NCBI GenBank assembly: GCA_018658105.1
Contig: JABHVW010000014.1
Span: 1-64,000, forward strand
From: Candidatus Peregrinibacteria bacterium
Lineage (GTDB): Bacteria; Patescibacteriota; Gracilibacteria; UBA1369; 2-02-FULL-48-14
DNA: 64,000 nt
Reading direction: 5' to 3'
The notes under the pieces are model-generated. The model was not told where the DNA came from. It saw only the letters and a program-made list of their open reading frames with translations, and searched no databases. Both the position numbers and the translations under genes were made by a program. Positions 40,763-49,115 of the stretch are shown here, piece after piece; positions within the stretch are counted from its first letter, which is position 1; each line of letters begins with the position of its first letter.

Positions 40763-42799
40763 TTATGAAATTGTTACGTCACCAGATTTCTTTTGCATAC
40801 CTGCTTTAAGGAGAGTAAAAATAAATTTTGAACCTTTGCCTTCTGCACTTTCTATATTGATTTCACCTTCTGATGATTCAATGATTGTTTTAACTAGGTA
40901 TAGTCCTAGACCTGTTCCCTCTGCATCATGTTCAAGTATATTATCGGAACGGAAGAATTTTTGAAAGATACTTGGTAAATCTGCTTTTGGAATGCCGTAA
41001 CCGTTATCTGCCACTTCGCAAATAATATTTGTTTCATCTTGAGTGATTCTAATGGTGATTTCTCCACTTTTAGGGGTATATTTGTTAGCATTTGTAATTA
41101 AGTTTTTGAAAACTTCCCCAATCAGATTTGGGTCAATATTAATATCTTTTATTGCTTCATCAATTTCAATATTACATTTTTGTTTTTTTGCGCTGATTGC
41201 TTGTCTGATCTCCTTTAAGATTTTATCTACCAAATCTTTTAGATTTGTTGGCTTAGGTTCTACCATTATTCGGCCTGATTCAATTCTGGCAATATTAAGG
41301 AGAGAATTTACTAGGCTGATCATCCTCTCGTTTGAGGTGTTTATATCTGTTAGTAGTTCTCTTTGTTTATCATTTAATTCGCCAGCATCATTGTTTAAGA
41401 GCATTTCTGCAAGCCATTTCATAGCTGATAATGGTGTACGTAATTGATGTGATGCTAATGATATAAATTCTGTTTTCATTCGATCAATGCTCTTTTCTTT
41501 TGAAATGTCTCGTTCTATTCCTACGAAAAATTTTACCTCTGAATTACTGTCTAATACAGGTGCAATACTTAATTGGGCGTCATATTTTGAGCCATCTTTT
41601 CTTTTATTTTGTAGTTCACATTGATAAGGTTTTTTTTCGTCACTAATTATTTTCCACATATTTTCATAAAACTCACTGCTCATTAGACCGCCCCAAAGTT
41701 TGCCGGCTTTTGTACCGACTGCTTCTTCAATTGAGTATCCAGTAATTTGTTCTAAAGTTTTATTTGCATATACAATAACTCCTTTTTCATCTGTAATTAT
41801 TATTTGATCGGAGGCACTATCTACAGCTAATTTATATTTGTTTAAATCTTCTGCCAGTCGATCACTTTTTGCTTTTTCAAGCTCAACATCATCAAGAATA
41901 TTCAAAATGGCAATTTGCTGAGTCTCTAATTTGTCTTTCTGTAGCTTCATATCCATTGTTTGCTCACTTACTTTGCCTTCAATTTCAGTTCTTGATTCTT
42001 TGATTGCAGTTCCCATTTGAACAAATGTTTTTGCTAACTCGCCAATTTCATCATTTCGGTTAATCTTTAAGTTTAGGTCGAAATCACCTCTACTAAAGTT
42101 TTTTGAGGCTTGTTTTAACTTACGTATTGGGCTGGCAATTGCAGTTGATAGGGAAATTGCAATAATAAAACTAATAAAAGTGAATAAAGATATCATCGAT
42201 AAAATATAAAAAAGCACTTGAGATGTTTTTTCTTCAGTAGCTTTTGCTAATGATTGTATTTTTGTTATTGCATTTTGAGAATTGTCAATTATGTTGTTTA
42301 CTTCTGAAAATTGATTAATACCACTTGAATATATTAATTTTTGTTCAATGTATTCGGAACTATCTAAAATTTTTATTGCTTCAGTTAGCAAGCCTTGATC
42401 AGCTAATTCTATTGCTTCTTCTTCCATTGTTACTAATGTAAGATTTGATGTATTTATGTTTTCGAAAATTGCACCAATTTCTTCTGGATTTCTATTTATT
42501 GCTTCTTTTATTGTGCTATCTAATGCAGGTTCAGTTTCGAGATATCTTTGTTTCCAAATAATGTCTCCAGTAAGTGCATAATTACGTGCTGATTGAGTTA
42601 ATATTTCGTCGTAGTATCTTATAAGATTAGCTTCGAAATCTAATTGATTGGATTCATTTAAGACTTCAATTGCTTCGGGAATTTCGTTGGAAATTGACTC
42701 TGCGATTGATTTGATCTGTAAAAATACAGTCCCAACTAGAAATACAGATAAAATAATCTGAATCCCAAACGCACTTAAAATTTTCACAAAAATTTTCAT
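40763..42799 (-). CDS. Membrane sensor histidine kinase (HAMP-PAS)
   Basis: This 678-residue kinase has TM1 (about 7-29), an external helical sensor (about 30-195), TM2 (about 196-220), HAMP (SPIRKLKQASKNFSRGDFDL... DEIGELAKTFVQM) and a coiled coil. A PAS domain (LAVDSASDQIIITDEKGVIVYANKTLEQITGY) with a PAC segment follows. The H-box SLASHQLRTPLSAMKWL places the acceptor at His451, and the ATPase domain shows NLITNANKY, DNGYGIP and EGTGLGLYLV. It sits between two receiver genes, one co-directional and one divergent. Confidence 0.92.
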   Translation of the reverse strand: MKIFVKILSAFGIQIILSVFLVGTVFLQIKSIAESISNEIPEAIEVLNESNQLDFEANLIRYYDEILTQSARNYALTGDIIWKQRYLETEPALDSTIKEAINRNPEEIGAIFENINTSNLTLVTMEEEAIELADQGLLTEAIKILDSSEYIEQKLIYSSGINQFSEVNNIIDNSQNAITKIQSLAKATEEKTSQVLFYILSMISLFTFISFIIAISLSTAIASPIRKLKQASKNFSRGDFDLNLKINRNDEIGELAKTFVQMGTAIKESRTEIEGKVSEQTMDMKLQKDKLETQQIAILNILDDVELEKAKSDRLAEDLNKYKLAVDSASDQIIITDEKGVIVYANKTLEQITGYSIEEAVGTKAGKLWGGLMSSEFYENMWKIISDEKKPYQCELQNKRKDGSKYDAQLSIAPVLDSNSEVKFFVGIERDISKEKSIDRMKTEFISLASHQLRTPLSAMKWLAEMLLNNDAGELNDKQRELLTDINTSNERMISLVNSLLNIARIESGRIMVEPKPTNLKDLVDKILKEIRQAISAKKQKCNIEIDEAIKDINIDPNLIGEVFKNLITNANKYTPKSGEITIRITQDETNIICEVADNGYGIPKADLPSIFQKFFRSDNILEHDAEGTGLGLYLVKTIIESSEGEINIESAEGKGSKFIFTLLKAGMQKKSGDVTIS

Positions 42800-43054
42800 G
42801 CCGACCTATATTTATTTACGTGATTTTACCTGTTGATTATATGTTAAAGTTTCAGAAAGGTGAAATGTTAATTAGTAAGTTCCTACATTGAATGTAGTTG
42901 GTGTTATTCTTGCAAATAAGAGTGAAGAAGAAGAGTTATATGATGCTTATGATTTATATGTGAATATATACTGCGTAATATTAAATATGCGACTTGAAGA
43001 TATTTTTGATAAAGTTGCAATGTTTCTAGGCTTAACATCTAAACACTTTATAAA

Positions 43055-43420
43055 ATGGGTAAAATATTGATTGCAGAAGACGATAAATTTCTAGGTCAAA
43101 TTTATGAAGTTAAATTGACTAAGGAGGGATATGAAATTATTCGTGCAGTGAATGGAGAAGAGGCTGTTGCAAAGGCATTGTCTGAAAAACCGAGTTTAAT
43201 CTTATTAGATTTGGTAATGCCTAAGAAGGATGGTTTTGCTGTATTAACAGAAATTAAAGCAAATCCAGAAACGCAAAATATTCCTGTTATTATTATGTCT
43301 AATCTTGGTCAAGAATCTGATAAAAAGAAAGGTTTAGAGCTGGGTGCAGTTGATTATTTGGTAAAAGCTAATCTTTCAATTGAAGATATGATGCTTAAGA
43401 TAAAGACTCACATGCAGTAA
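43055..43420 (+). CDS. Receiver-only response regulator
   Basis: This 121-residue receiver has AEDD, phospho-acceptor Asp52 (LILLDLVMPKKDG), Ser in IIMSNLGQ and Lys in YLVKANLS. It is very close to the 10079 receiver. It is divergent from the membrane kinase (255-base gap), which may phosphorylate it together with the 40377 receiver. The gap holds a perfect dyad CTACATT-G-AATGTAG (42883-42897) that may be an operator, but chance is possible. Confidence 0.88.
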   Translation: MGKILIAEDDKFLGQIYEVKLTKEGYEIIRAVNGEEAVAKALSEKPSLILLDLVMPKKDGFAVLTEIKANPETQNIPVIIMSNLGQESDKKKGLELGAVDYLVKANLSIEDMMLKIKTHMQ

Positions 43421-44155
43421 TTAGCTTCTGTATTTTTCGGCGAAATTTTTAAGGATTTTCCTTGGGTTAGGAATGTCGAATTTTTTTGCATCGTCAATTA
43501 TCTTTTTTGCATCTTCAGCAGGAAAGTAGCCTTTGTGTTTATAAATGTTCACTCTATTTTCTATGCCTTCAACATCTAGTTCAGGGTGAAATTGGCTAGC
43601 GTAAACATTGTTTTTTACTCTGATTATATGTATAGGGCATTTTTCAGAGCTAGCTAATAAGGTGGCACCTTTAGGTAGATTTTGGCATGATTCTTTATGA
43701 CCGCTAAAAGCAATAAATGATTTTGGTAGATTTTTTAAAAGTGGGTCGTTTTGTCCATCTTCATTTAATGTAATTTCTATAGCTTCAACACTTTCTGAAT
43801 AACGGCCTGTGGCCACTTCGCCACCCATGGCTTTTGTGAGAGTGCAAAGCCCTGTGCAGGCACCAAAGTATGGAAAATCTTTTTCAATGATTTCTTTTTG
43901 TAAGTCATTTAGTTGTGGTTCGAACTTTTGTTCTGCAGGTGTTTTTTTATCTGTTGGATCGCTGACCATGAGAGGCCCTCCACCAACAATCACTCCAGAA
44001 TAATCTTGCAAATTTAGCTCTGGGATCCCATTTTGTTCCATTCTAATTCTGACTACTTCATTTTTGGTTAAACCTGAGTATTTTAAAATTGATTGAAACT
44101 CGTGATCAGCTGCTTCATCAACTGTGCGAAGTTGTAAAATTAGGAATGGTTTCAT
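43421..44155 (-). CDS. Class I glutamine amidotransferase-like protein
   Basis: This 244-residue protein is a stand-alone GATase of the GMP-synthase-like type. It has GVIVGGGPLMVSDP, the nucleophile elbow YFGACTGLC (Cys100) and ASQFHPELD (His190, Glu192), so the triad is complete. It would hydrolyse glutamine or a gamma-glutamyl compound. No synthetase partner is adjacent. Its stop abuts the receiver gene's stop on the other strand. Confidence 0.85.
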   Translation of the reverse strand: MKPFLILQLRTVDEAADHEFQSILKYSGLTKNEVVRIRMEQNGIPELNLQDYSGVIVGGGPLMVSDPTDKKTPAEQKFEPQLNDLQKEIIEKDFPYFGACTGLCTLTKAMGGEVATGRYSESVEAIEITLNEDGQNDPLLKNLPKSFIAFSGHKESCQNLPKGATLLASSEKCPIHIIRVKNNVYASQFHPELDVEGIENRVNIYKHKGYFPAEDAKKIIDDAKKFDIPNPRKILKNFAEKYRS

Positions 44156-44248
44156 AATTGTCCTATTGAATAGGTGTCTAATGTTACCATATTTGTTTTG
44201 TTATACAAATTGATGTATTTTTTTGTGGATTATATCCACTTTAATAAT

Positions 44249-46048
44249 ATGAAAAAAACTCTAATTCTTTTGTGCTTAAGTTCTATTTTGCTTGCGGCTT
44301 GTTCTGCGAAAGTTGTGAAAAATATGGATGTAGATAATTTGAAAGAGAAGGTAGAAAGCCATCTTTCTGATCAGGATTTTTCACCTATCTTAGAGGATTT
44401 AACTGTAGATGAAAGATCTCCGTCGGTTGTAGAAAATACAGATGGTACTAAAACTCACAAAGTAATTGTGAAGCAAAATGGGGCGTTTTTACCTAGTAAA
44501 CTTGAGATTGAAAAAGGTGATACTGTTGAGTGGGATTTCTTTCATAGAACAGATGCAATTGCTTCGGTTTCTGAGCCTGGGGTTTGTGATTCATATGAAG
44601 AGTATAACGATGATGAGGCTTTTGTAGGGCCTATGCCAAGGTTAGTTTCTGGAGTTTTTATTACAGGGAGTCATGAAGAAGGTTTGATTGAGGAAAATGC
44701 TAATGATGCAGATGCATTTTGTCCCCATGATAAGGTGAATGTAAAAACGGGTGATTTACATATTTGTAAAATTGGAGATAAGCATGAAACTATGGCGCAA
44801 ACATGGCAGAATTCTGATTTAACAGGTGTTTATATTAGAATTGATTGGCATGAGGTTCATAAGGCTCCTGGTGTTTTTGATTGGACTATTTTAGATAGAG
44901 AGGTTGAAAGAGCTGTGGAGAGTGGAAAAGTTTATAGTTTATCTCTTCGGTCTGGTAAGCATGGAGAGCCAGATTGGATTTCTGATGAATCGGTTGTAGG
45001 TGCTGCGAATGTAGTTAAGGAATATCATTTTGTTGATGGTGGCGATAGTTTAGAGCCTGGGCAATGTGGTTCGCAACTATATTTGGCTAGTCCTACCGAT
45101 CCAAATTATCAGAAATATTACTTTGAAGTTTTGGAGGCTGCAGCTGATCATCTGAAAGAGAAAAATGCTTGGTATAGAAATTTGGCATACATAAAGCCAA
45201 GTGGAGCTAATATGTTTACTCATGAAAATCGTGTACCTAAGCGTTGTGAGCCGGGCTGTTTGTGTAATCCAGAAGTTTGGGTTGAGGCTGGTTATACACC
45301 TTCTGGAATATACGACTTCTATAGCAAACAAACTGAGCTTTTGGCGGAAGCGTTTCCTGAAAAAGATATGAGTTATATGTTGATTCAAGGTGGTTTTCCT
45401 AAAGTTGGAGAAAATGGTGAATATGAAGGTCAAGATGGTGTAGATGAAGATGATTTGCCGAGGGGGGTTGAACAAACTGAAAAAATAATTAAGCAAGGTA
45501 TTGAGGAGCATGGCACTCGATTTGTTGTGCAGCACAATGGTTTGCGAGAAAAGCCGCAAGATGGATTTAATTATAATACTGCGGCATGTCCAAATGAGGG
45601 GCAGCATCCAATTAAGAAGCCTTATGGTGCGGTTGGTTCTGGTTGCCCGAATCAGTGGGCGCTCAAAGCCGGTGCGGCTGGAAATCCTACGGCGTTTCAG
45701 ACTTTAAATTTGAAGGGGATTGAAAGTTTGGAAGAGTTGCAGTCGACATTTCAGAATTTCTGGGATAATTCGGATGGTATTTTCTTAGAAATATATGAGG
45801 AACTTCTTTGGAAAGTTGCAAAAAATAATGGTGTGATGGATGAGCTGAGCGGAAAAACTTTATCTGATTGGATTGAAGCCATGCATCAACGTCGTTTAGA
45901 TGATTGGAAAGATGTGGCTGGTGATCCTTTTCCGATGTCTTTTAGCCATACATTTGATGATGTGGAGGAAGGGGCAAAAATAAATTATGTGAATCCAACT
46001 AAATGTGGTGATTATGGTGACTATTATGGCACTGTTCAGATTCAATAA
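44249..46048 (+). CDS. Lipoprotein with cupredoxin-like and glycosidase-like domains
   Basis: The start is taken at 44249 (MKKTLILLCLSSILLAAC), with lipobox LAAC; the track's start is 75 bases upstream. The 599-residue protein has a cupredoxin-like segment (HKVIVKQNGAFLPSKLEIEKGDTVEWDFFHRTD). A TIM-barrel-like region follows (GVYIRIDWHEVHKAPGVFDWTILDREVERAVESGKVYSLSLRSG... YDFYSKQTELLAEAFPEKDMSYMLIQ... GIFLEIYEE), like beta-galactosidase/GH42-type hydrolases. Metal ligands and catalytic acids are not certain. It is anchored outside the cell, and its substrate is unknown. Confidence 0.68.
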   Translation: MKKTLILLCLSSILLAACSAKVVKNMDVDNLKEKVESHLSDQDFSPILEDLTVDERSPSVVENTDGTKTHKVIVKQNGAFLPSKLEIEKGDTVEWDFFHRTDAIASVSEPGVCDSYEEYNDDEAFVGPMPRLVSGVFITGSHEEGLIEENANDADAFCPHDKVNVKTGDLHICKIGDKHETMAQTWQNSDLTGVYIRIDWHEVHKAPGVFDWTILDREVERAVESGKVYSLSLRSGKHGEPDWISDESVVGAANVVKEYHFVDGGDSLEPGQCGSQLYLASPTDPNYQKYYFEVLEAAADHLKEKNAWYRNLAYIKPSGANMFTHENRVPKRCEPGCLCNPEVWVEAGYTPSGIYDFYSKQTELLAEAFPEKDMSYMLIQGGFPKVGENGEYEGQDGVDEDDLPRGVEQTEKIIKQGIEEHGTRFVVQHNGLREKPQDGFNYNTAACPNEGQHPIKKPYGAVGSGCPNQWALKAGAAGNPTAFQTLNLKGIESLEELQSTFQNFWDNSDGIFLEIYEELLWKVAKNNGVMDELSGKTLSDWIEAMHQRRLDDWKDVAGDPFPMSFSHTFDDVEEGAKINYVNPTKCGDYGDYYGTVQIQ

Positions 46049-46057
46049 TTATTTCTT

Positions 46058-47296
46058 GTGAAGAAAATTTTTCCAATATTGCCGCTTCACTTTGTGAATG
46101 TACTGGGTTTCTCGCTTTTGATTCCTGTATTGCCGAGTGTTATTGCAGAATATTCAGGGGTGAATCAGGGGCTTTTATATGGGCTTTTGCTTTCTTCATA
46201 TTCTTTTATGCAATTTATTGCGGCGCCTTATTTGGGTAAATTAAGCGATAGATATGGGAGGCGTTTGCTTTTGATTTTGAGCCAAATTGGAACTTTGCTT
46301 TCGTGGATTATTTTTGCTTCGGCGTATTTCTTGCCGGATGATTTGCAGGTGTGGAATATGTCTGTGGCGCTTTTGGTGATTTTGTTTGCAAGAATATTTG
46401 ATGGTTTAACGGGTGGAAATGTTTCGGTTGCACATGCTTGGGTTTCTGACAGGACAAATAAATCGGAGAAGACGAAGGCCTTTGGAATTGTTGGTGCGGT
46501 TTATGGATTTGGATTTTTGTTGGGTCCTGCGCTTGGTGGTTTTTCTGTGGCCACGCCAATTGCATATTTAGGTACCGCAATTTTGGCGATTATTATTTCT
46601 TTGGTAACTCTTGTTGTAATTTGTGTAGGTTTGCCGGAGTCTTTGCCGAAAGCAAAACGTAAAGTGAGTGAACGAATGGAGCTTTGGCAGCATTTGAACT
46701 TTTTTGCGAAATTTCGATTGTTTAGAGAGAATAAAAAGATTCGTCCACTTTTGTCTTCGCGCGTGGTTTTTGCACTTGTTTATGTGGCGGTTACAACTTC
46801 GATGATTTTGCTTTTTCAAAATCACTATTTATTGATACCGATTGAACTTGGTTTTGTAATTAGTGTGGTTGGATTGTTTTCAATAGTGAATCAAGCATTT
46901 ATTGTGCCTTTCGTTGAGCGAAAAATTGGTTTGGTTAAAACTTTTTATGTGGGGCTATTGCTGACTGCCGTATCTCTTTTGATTTTGCCTTTATTGCCTT
47001 GGGGCTTGGGGAATGTCTTTTGGGGTTGGCCTTTTTGGCTATTTTTGATTAATTCCTTCCCGTTCAATTTGGGGCTTTCAATGGTAATTACTAGTTTTAA
47101 AGCTTTGATTACTACTAGCACACATGAGTCTGCACAAGGGGAGGCGACAGGCTTGGATGAATCGATTACATCATTTGGTCATGGGGTGGCGCCGCTTTTT
47201 GCGGGGCTTTTATATGATCAATTTTCTTTTTGGATTTTTGGTGCATACGGTGCAATTTTAATTGTACTTTTTGCTAAGTGTATTAAGTTTAAATGA
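46058..47296 (+). CDS. MFS transporter, TetA-like
   Basis: This 412-residue protein has 12 helices, GKLSDRYGRRLLL (motif A) and FDGLTGGNVSVAHAWVSDRT. It is a paralog of the 28456-29682 transporter. The start is GTG, nine bases after the lipoprotein stop. Its drug or metabolite substrate is unknown. Confidence 0.83.
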   Translation: MKKIFPILPLHFVNVLGFSLLIPVLPSVIAEYSGVNQGLLYGLLLSSYSFMQFIAAPYLGKLSDRYGRRLLLILSQIGTLLSWIIFASAYFLPDDLQVWNMSVALLVILFARIFDGLTGGNVSVAHAWVSDRTNKSEKTKAFGIVGAVYGFGFLLGPALGGFSVATPIAYLGTAILAIIISLVTLVVICVGLPESLPKAKRKVSERMELWQHLNFFAKFRLFRENKKIRPLLSSRVVFALVYVAVTTSMILLFQNHYLLIPIELGFVISVVGLFSIVNQAFIVPFVERKIGLVKTFYVGLLLTAVSLLILPLLPWGLGNVFWGWPFWLFLINSFPFNLGLSMVITSFKALITTSTHESAQGEATGLDESITSFGHGVAPLFAGLLYDQFSFWIFGAYGAILIVLFAKCIKFK

Positions 47297-47310
47297 GCAG
47301 CTCAAGGTGC

Positions 47311-47339
47311 TTGATAAGATAGTGCAAATGTGGTATAAT
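47311..47339 (+). promoter_or_regulatory. Strong sigma70-type promoter
   Basis: TTGATA, 17 bases, TATAAT. It drives the 47375 gene; the leader of about 30 bases ends with TTAACCCACTGAATAC-ATG. Confidence 0.75.
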
Positions 47340-47374
47340 AATATAATGTATTTATTTCTTAACCCACTGAATAC

Positions 47375-47758
47375 ATGAATGAAACTACTTTACTTTTGGC
47401 CCAATTGATGGGGCCTGTACTCCTAGTTATGGGGCTTTCTGGCCTTGTAAATAAGGGTATGTATATGGATTGGCGTAAACAGTTAACAGGTAAAAACATG
47501 CACCTAGTTTTTATGGGTATTGTTGAATTTGTTGCTGGTATAGCTGTTGTTCTTACTCATAATCTTTGGGGAAATTTCACAGAGATTTTAGTTACTTTAA
47601 TGGGTTGGGGTATGCTGTTTGAAGGTTTACTTCTTCTTATTGCAACTGATGCTTATGGAAAAACTGCAGGTAAATTTATGATGCCTTCGTTGATTAAATT
47701 AGCTTCAATTCTTGGTGTACTTCTTGGTGGTTACCTTGTTTGGGTAGCTTATCTTTAG
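47375..47758 (+). CDS. Small four-TM membrane protein
   Basis: This 127-residue protein has about four helices (LLLAQLMGPVLLVMGLSGL, HLVFMGIVEFVAGIAVVL, ILVTLMGWGMLFEGLLLLIA and a C-terminal helix). It resembles the 28057-28431 product in size and layout. It has its own promoter and a strong terminator, so it is transcribed alone. The function is unknown. Confidence 0.62.
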   Translation: MNETTLLLAQLMGPVLLVMGLSGLVNKGMYMDWRKQLTGKNMHLVFMGIVEFVAGIAVVLTHNLWGNFTEILVTLMGWGMLFEGLLLLIATDAYGKTAGKFMMPSLIKLASILGVLLGGYLVWVAYL

Positions 47759-47778
47759 TTCATAATTTTAAAACAAAA

Positions 47779-47805
47779 AGAGCGACCGAGAGGTCGCTCT
47801 TTTTT
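47779..47805. terminator. Bidirectional rho-independent terminator
   Basis: AGAGCGACC and GGTCGCTCT form a perfect 9-bp stem with a 4-base loop, with an A-run on the left and a T-run on the right. It ends both the 47375 gene and the convergent oxygenase gene. Confidence 0.92.
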
Positions 47806-49009
47806 ATAATATGCTTTTATCAATCAGTACTCGTTTAAAACCTATCCCAATTATGCGGGCTAGTATGTTTTGAATGTATGGAAATTTGAAAAGAATCTTA
47901 ACTGGTAGTGGAATACTTTTTTCGTGAAGTGTTGGGCTTAATATTTTACTTTGTGCAAAGGATTGAAAATGTTGAATAAGCTGGGTTGGAAGTTTGCGAC
48001 TTCTTTGTACTTTGGCTAGGTCACGAGTTGTGAGTGTACCGTTTTTAATAGCTTTAGATAGTAAGTTTGCTGTTGTGACGGCATCTTTGACTGCGTAATT
48101 TATACCAACACCACCGACTGGTGACATTACGTGTGCTGCATCACCGATGAGTAAAAGTCCATCTCGGTACCAGCGTTTTACTAAGCTGGATTCAACATTA
48201 AGTAAGCTTACGTTCTTCCAGCCTTTGATTAGATTGATTCGGTCTTTGAAGTTTGGTGCAAGGCTTAGGAATTCTTTTTTGAATTTTGGAAAACCTTCTT
48301 CTTTGAGTTCGCTGTATTCGCCTTTTGCAATAATGTAGCCGAGTTGCCAATGTTCTTCTCTTTCTAAAACAACTAACATGCTGCCTTTGCCGAGCTTTCC
48401 GCCTGAAGATAGATTTTTGTCATTTTTATTTTTGGGTAATTTAAACCAAAGCACATCCATTGGTACTGATTTGCTTTTGGATTTAAAATCGCCTTCTTTG
48501 CGCATTTTGGAGAATCGTCCATCGGCGCCAATAATGAGGTCTGCTTTTACAGTTAGCCATTTTCCTTTTTGAAGACATTTTACTCCAACAACTTTCTCGC
48601 CTTTTTTTATGAGTTCTTGTGCATTGGTTTGCATTAAAAGTGTGAAACTTGGGAATTTCTTTGCTTTATCTGTAAGGTATTTTAGTAAATCTTTTTGATG
48701 TAAAAGTGTAACGTAGTTGAATTTTGACTTAAGGCTAGATATGTTTACGAGCTTTTGTTTGTTGATCTGGAAAAGATCGACTTTTGTATGTGGGAATTTC
48801 ATTAAGCCTTTTACAAGGTCTAGTTGATCTAAGACTTCCATGGTGGATGGGTGGACTGTGTCTCCTCGGAAGTTGCGATCAAAATCTTTTTCGGTTTCGA
48901 GCAGTAGAGTTTTTATTCCTTGCATTGCAAGCAGATATGCAAGAATAACTCCGGCGGGTCCGGCTCCAACTATGCATACGGTTGTTTGGATGGCGTTTGT
49001 TTTTTTCAG
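47804..49009 (-). CDS. FAD-dependent monooxygenase, probable non-AUG start
   Basis: The track starts at 48925, but the frame continues upstream and encodes the FAD-binding motif VCIVGAGPAGVILAYLLA, which the shorter form lacks. No ATG, GTG or TTG lies between that motif and the upstream stop. CTG at 49009 gives the natural start (M)KKTNAIQTTVCIVGAG and a 401-residue protein. Other hallmarks: GADGRFSKMRKE and LLIGDAAHVMSPVGGVGINYAVKDA, as in UbiH/PHBH-type hydroxylases. Substrate is unknown. A sequence error is an alternative explanation. Confidence 0.8.
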   Translation of the reverse strand: MKKTNAIQTTVCIVGAGPAGVILAYLLAMQGIKTLLLETEKDFDRNFRGDTVHPSTMEVLDQLDLVKGLMKFPHTKVDLFQINKQKLVNISSLKSKFNYVTLLHQKDLLKYLTDKAKKFPSFTLLMQTNAQELIKKGEKVVGVKCLQKGKWLTVKADLIIGADGRFSKMRKEGDFKSKSKSVPMDVLWFKLPKNKNDKNLSSGGKLGKGSMLVVLEREEHWQLGYIIAKGEYSELKEEGFPKFKKEFLSLAPNFKDRINLIKGWKNVSLLNVESSLVKRWYRDGLLLIGDAAHVMSPVGGVGINYAVKDAVTTANLLSKAIKNGTLTTRDLAKVQRSRKLPTQLIQHFQSFAQSKILSPTLHEKSIPLPVKILFKFPYIQNILARIIGIGFKRVLIDKSIL

Positions 49010-49115
49010 ATTATTTATTAGCTTTTTGTATTATATATTGATTGTTTGATTTGTGTAAAATTTGCTATTGCTGAATTTGACAAATTATGACTATATTAGT
49101 TGGCTAATTTTTCCT

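Noticed and set aside
42883-42897. Perfect dyad CTACATT-G-AATGTAG as an operator
   Set aside because: Seven-base arms with a one-base centre are expected a few times by chance in 64 kb; mentioned only in the receiver entry.
42888-43070. 60-residue ORF upstream of the 43055 receiver
   Set aside because: It starts at TTG, overlaps the receiver start and shows no domain; it is probably the open frame of a promoter region.
44162-44174. CCTATT-G-AATAGG palindrome between the amidotransferase and lipoprotein genes
   Set aside because: Six-base arms are common by chance, and there is no second copy or clear promoter overlap.
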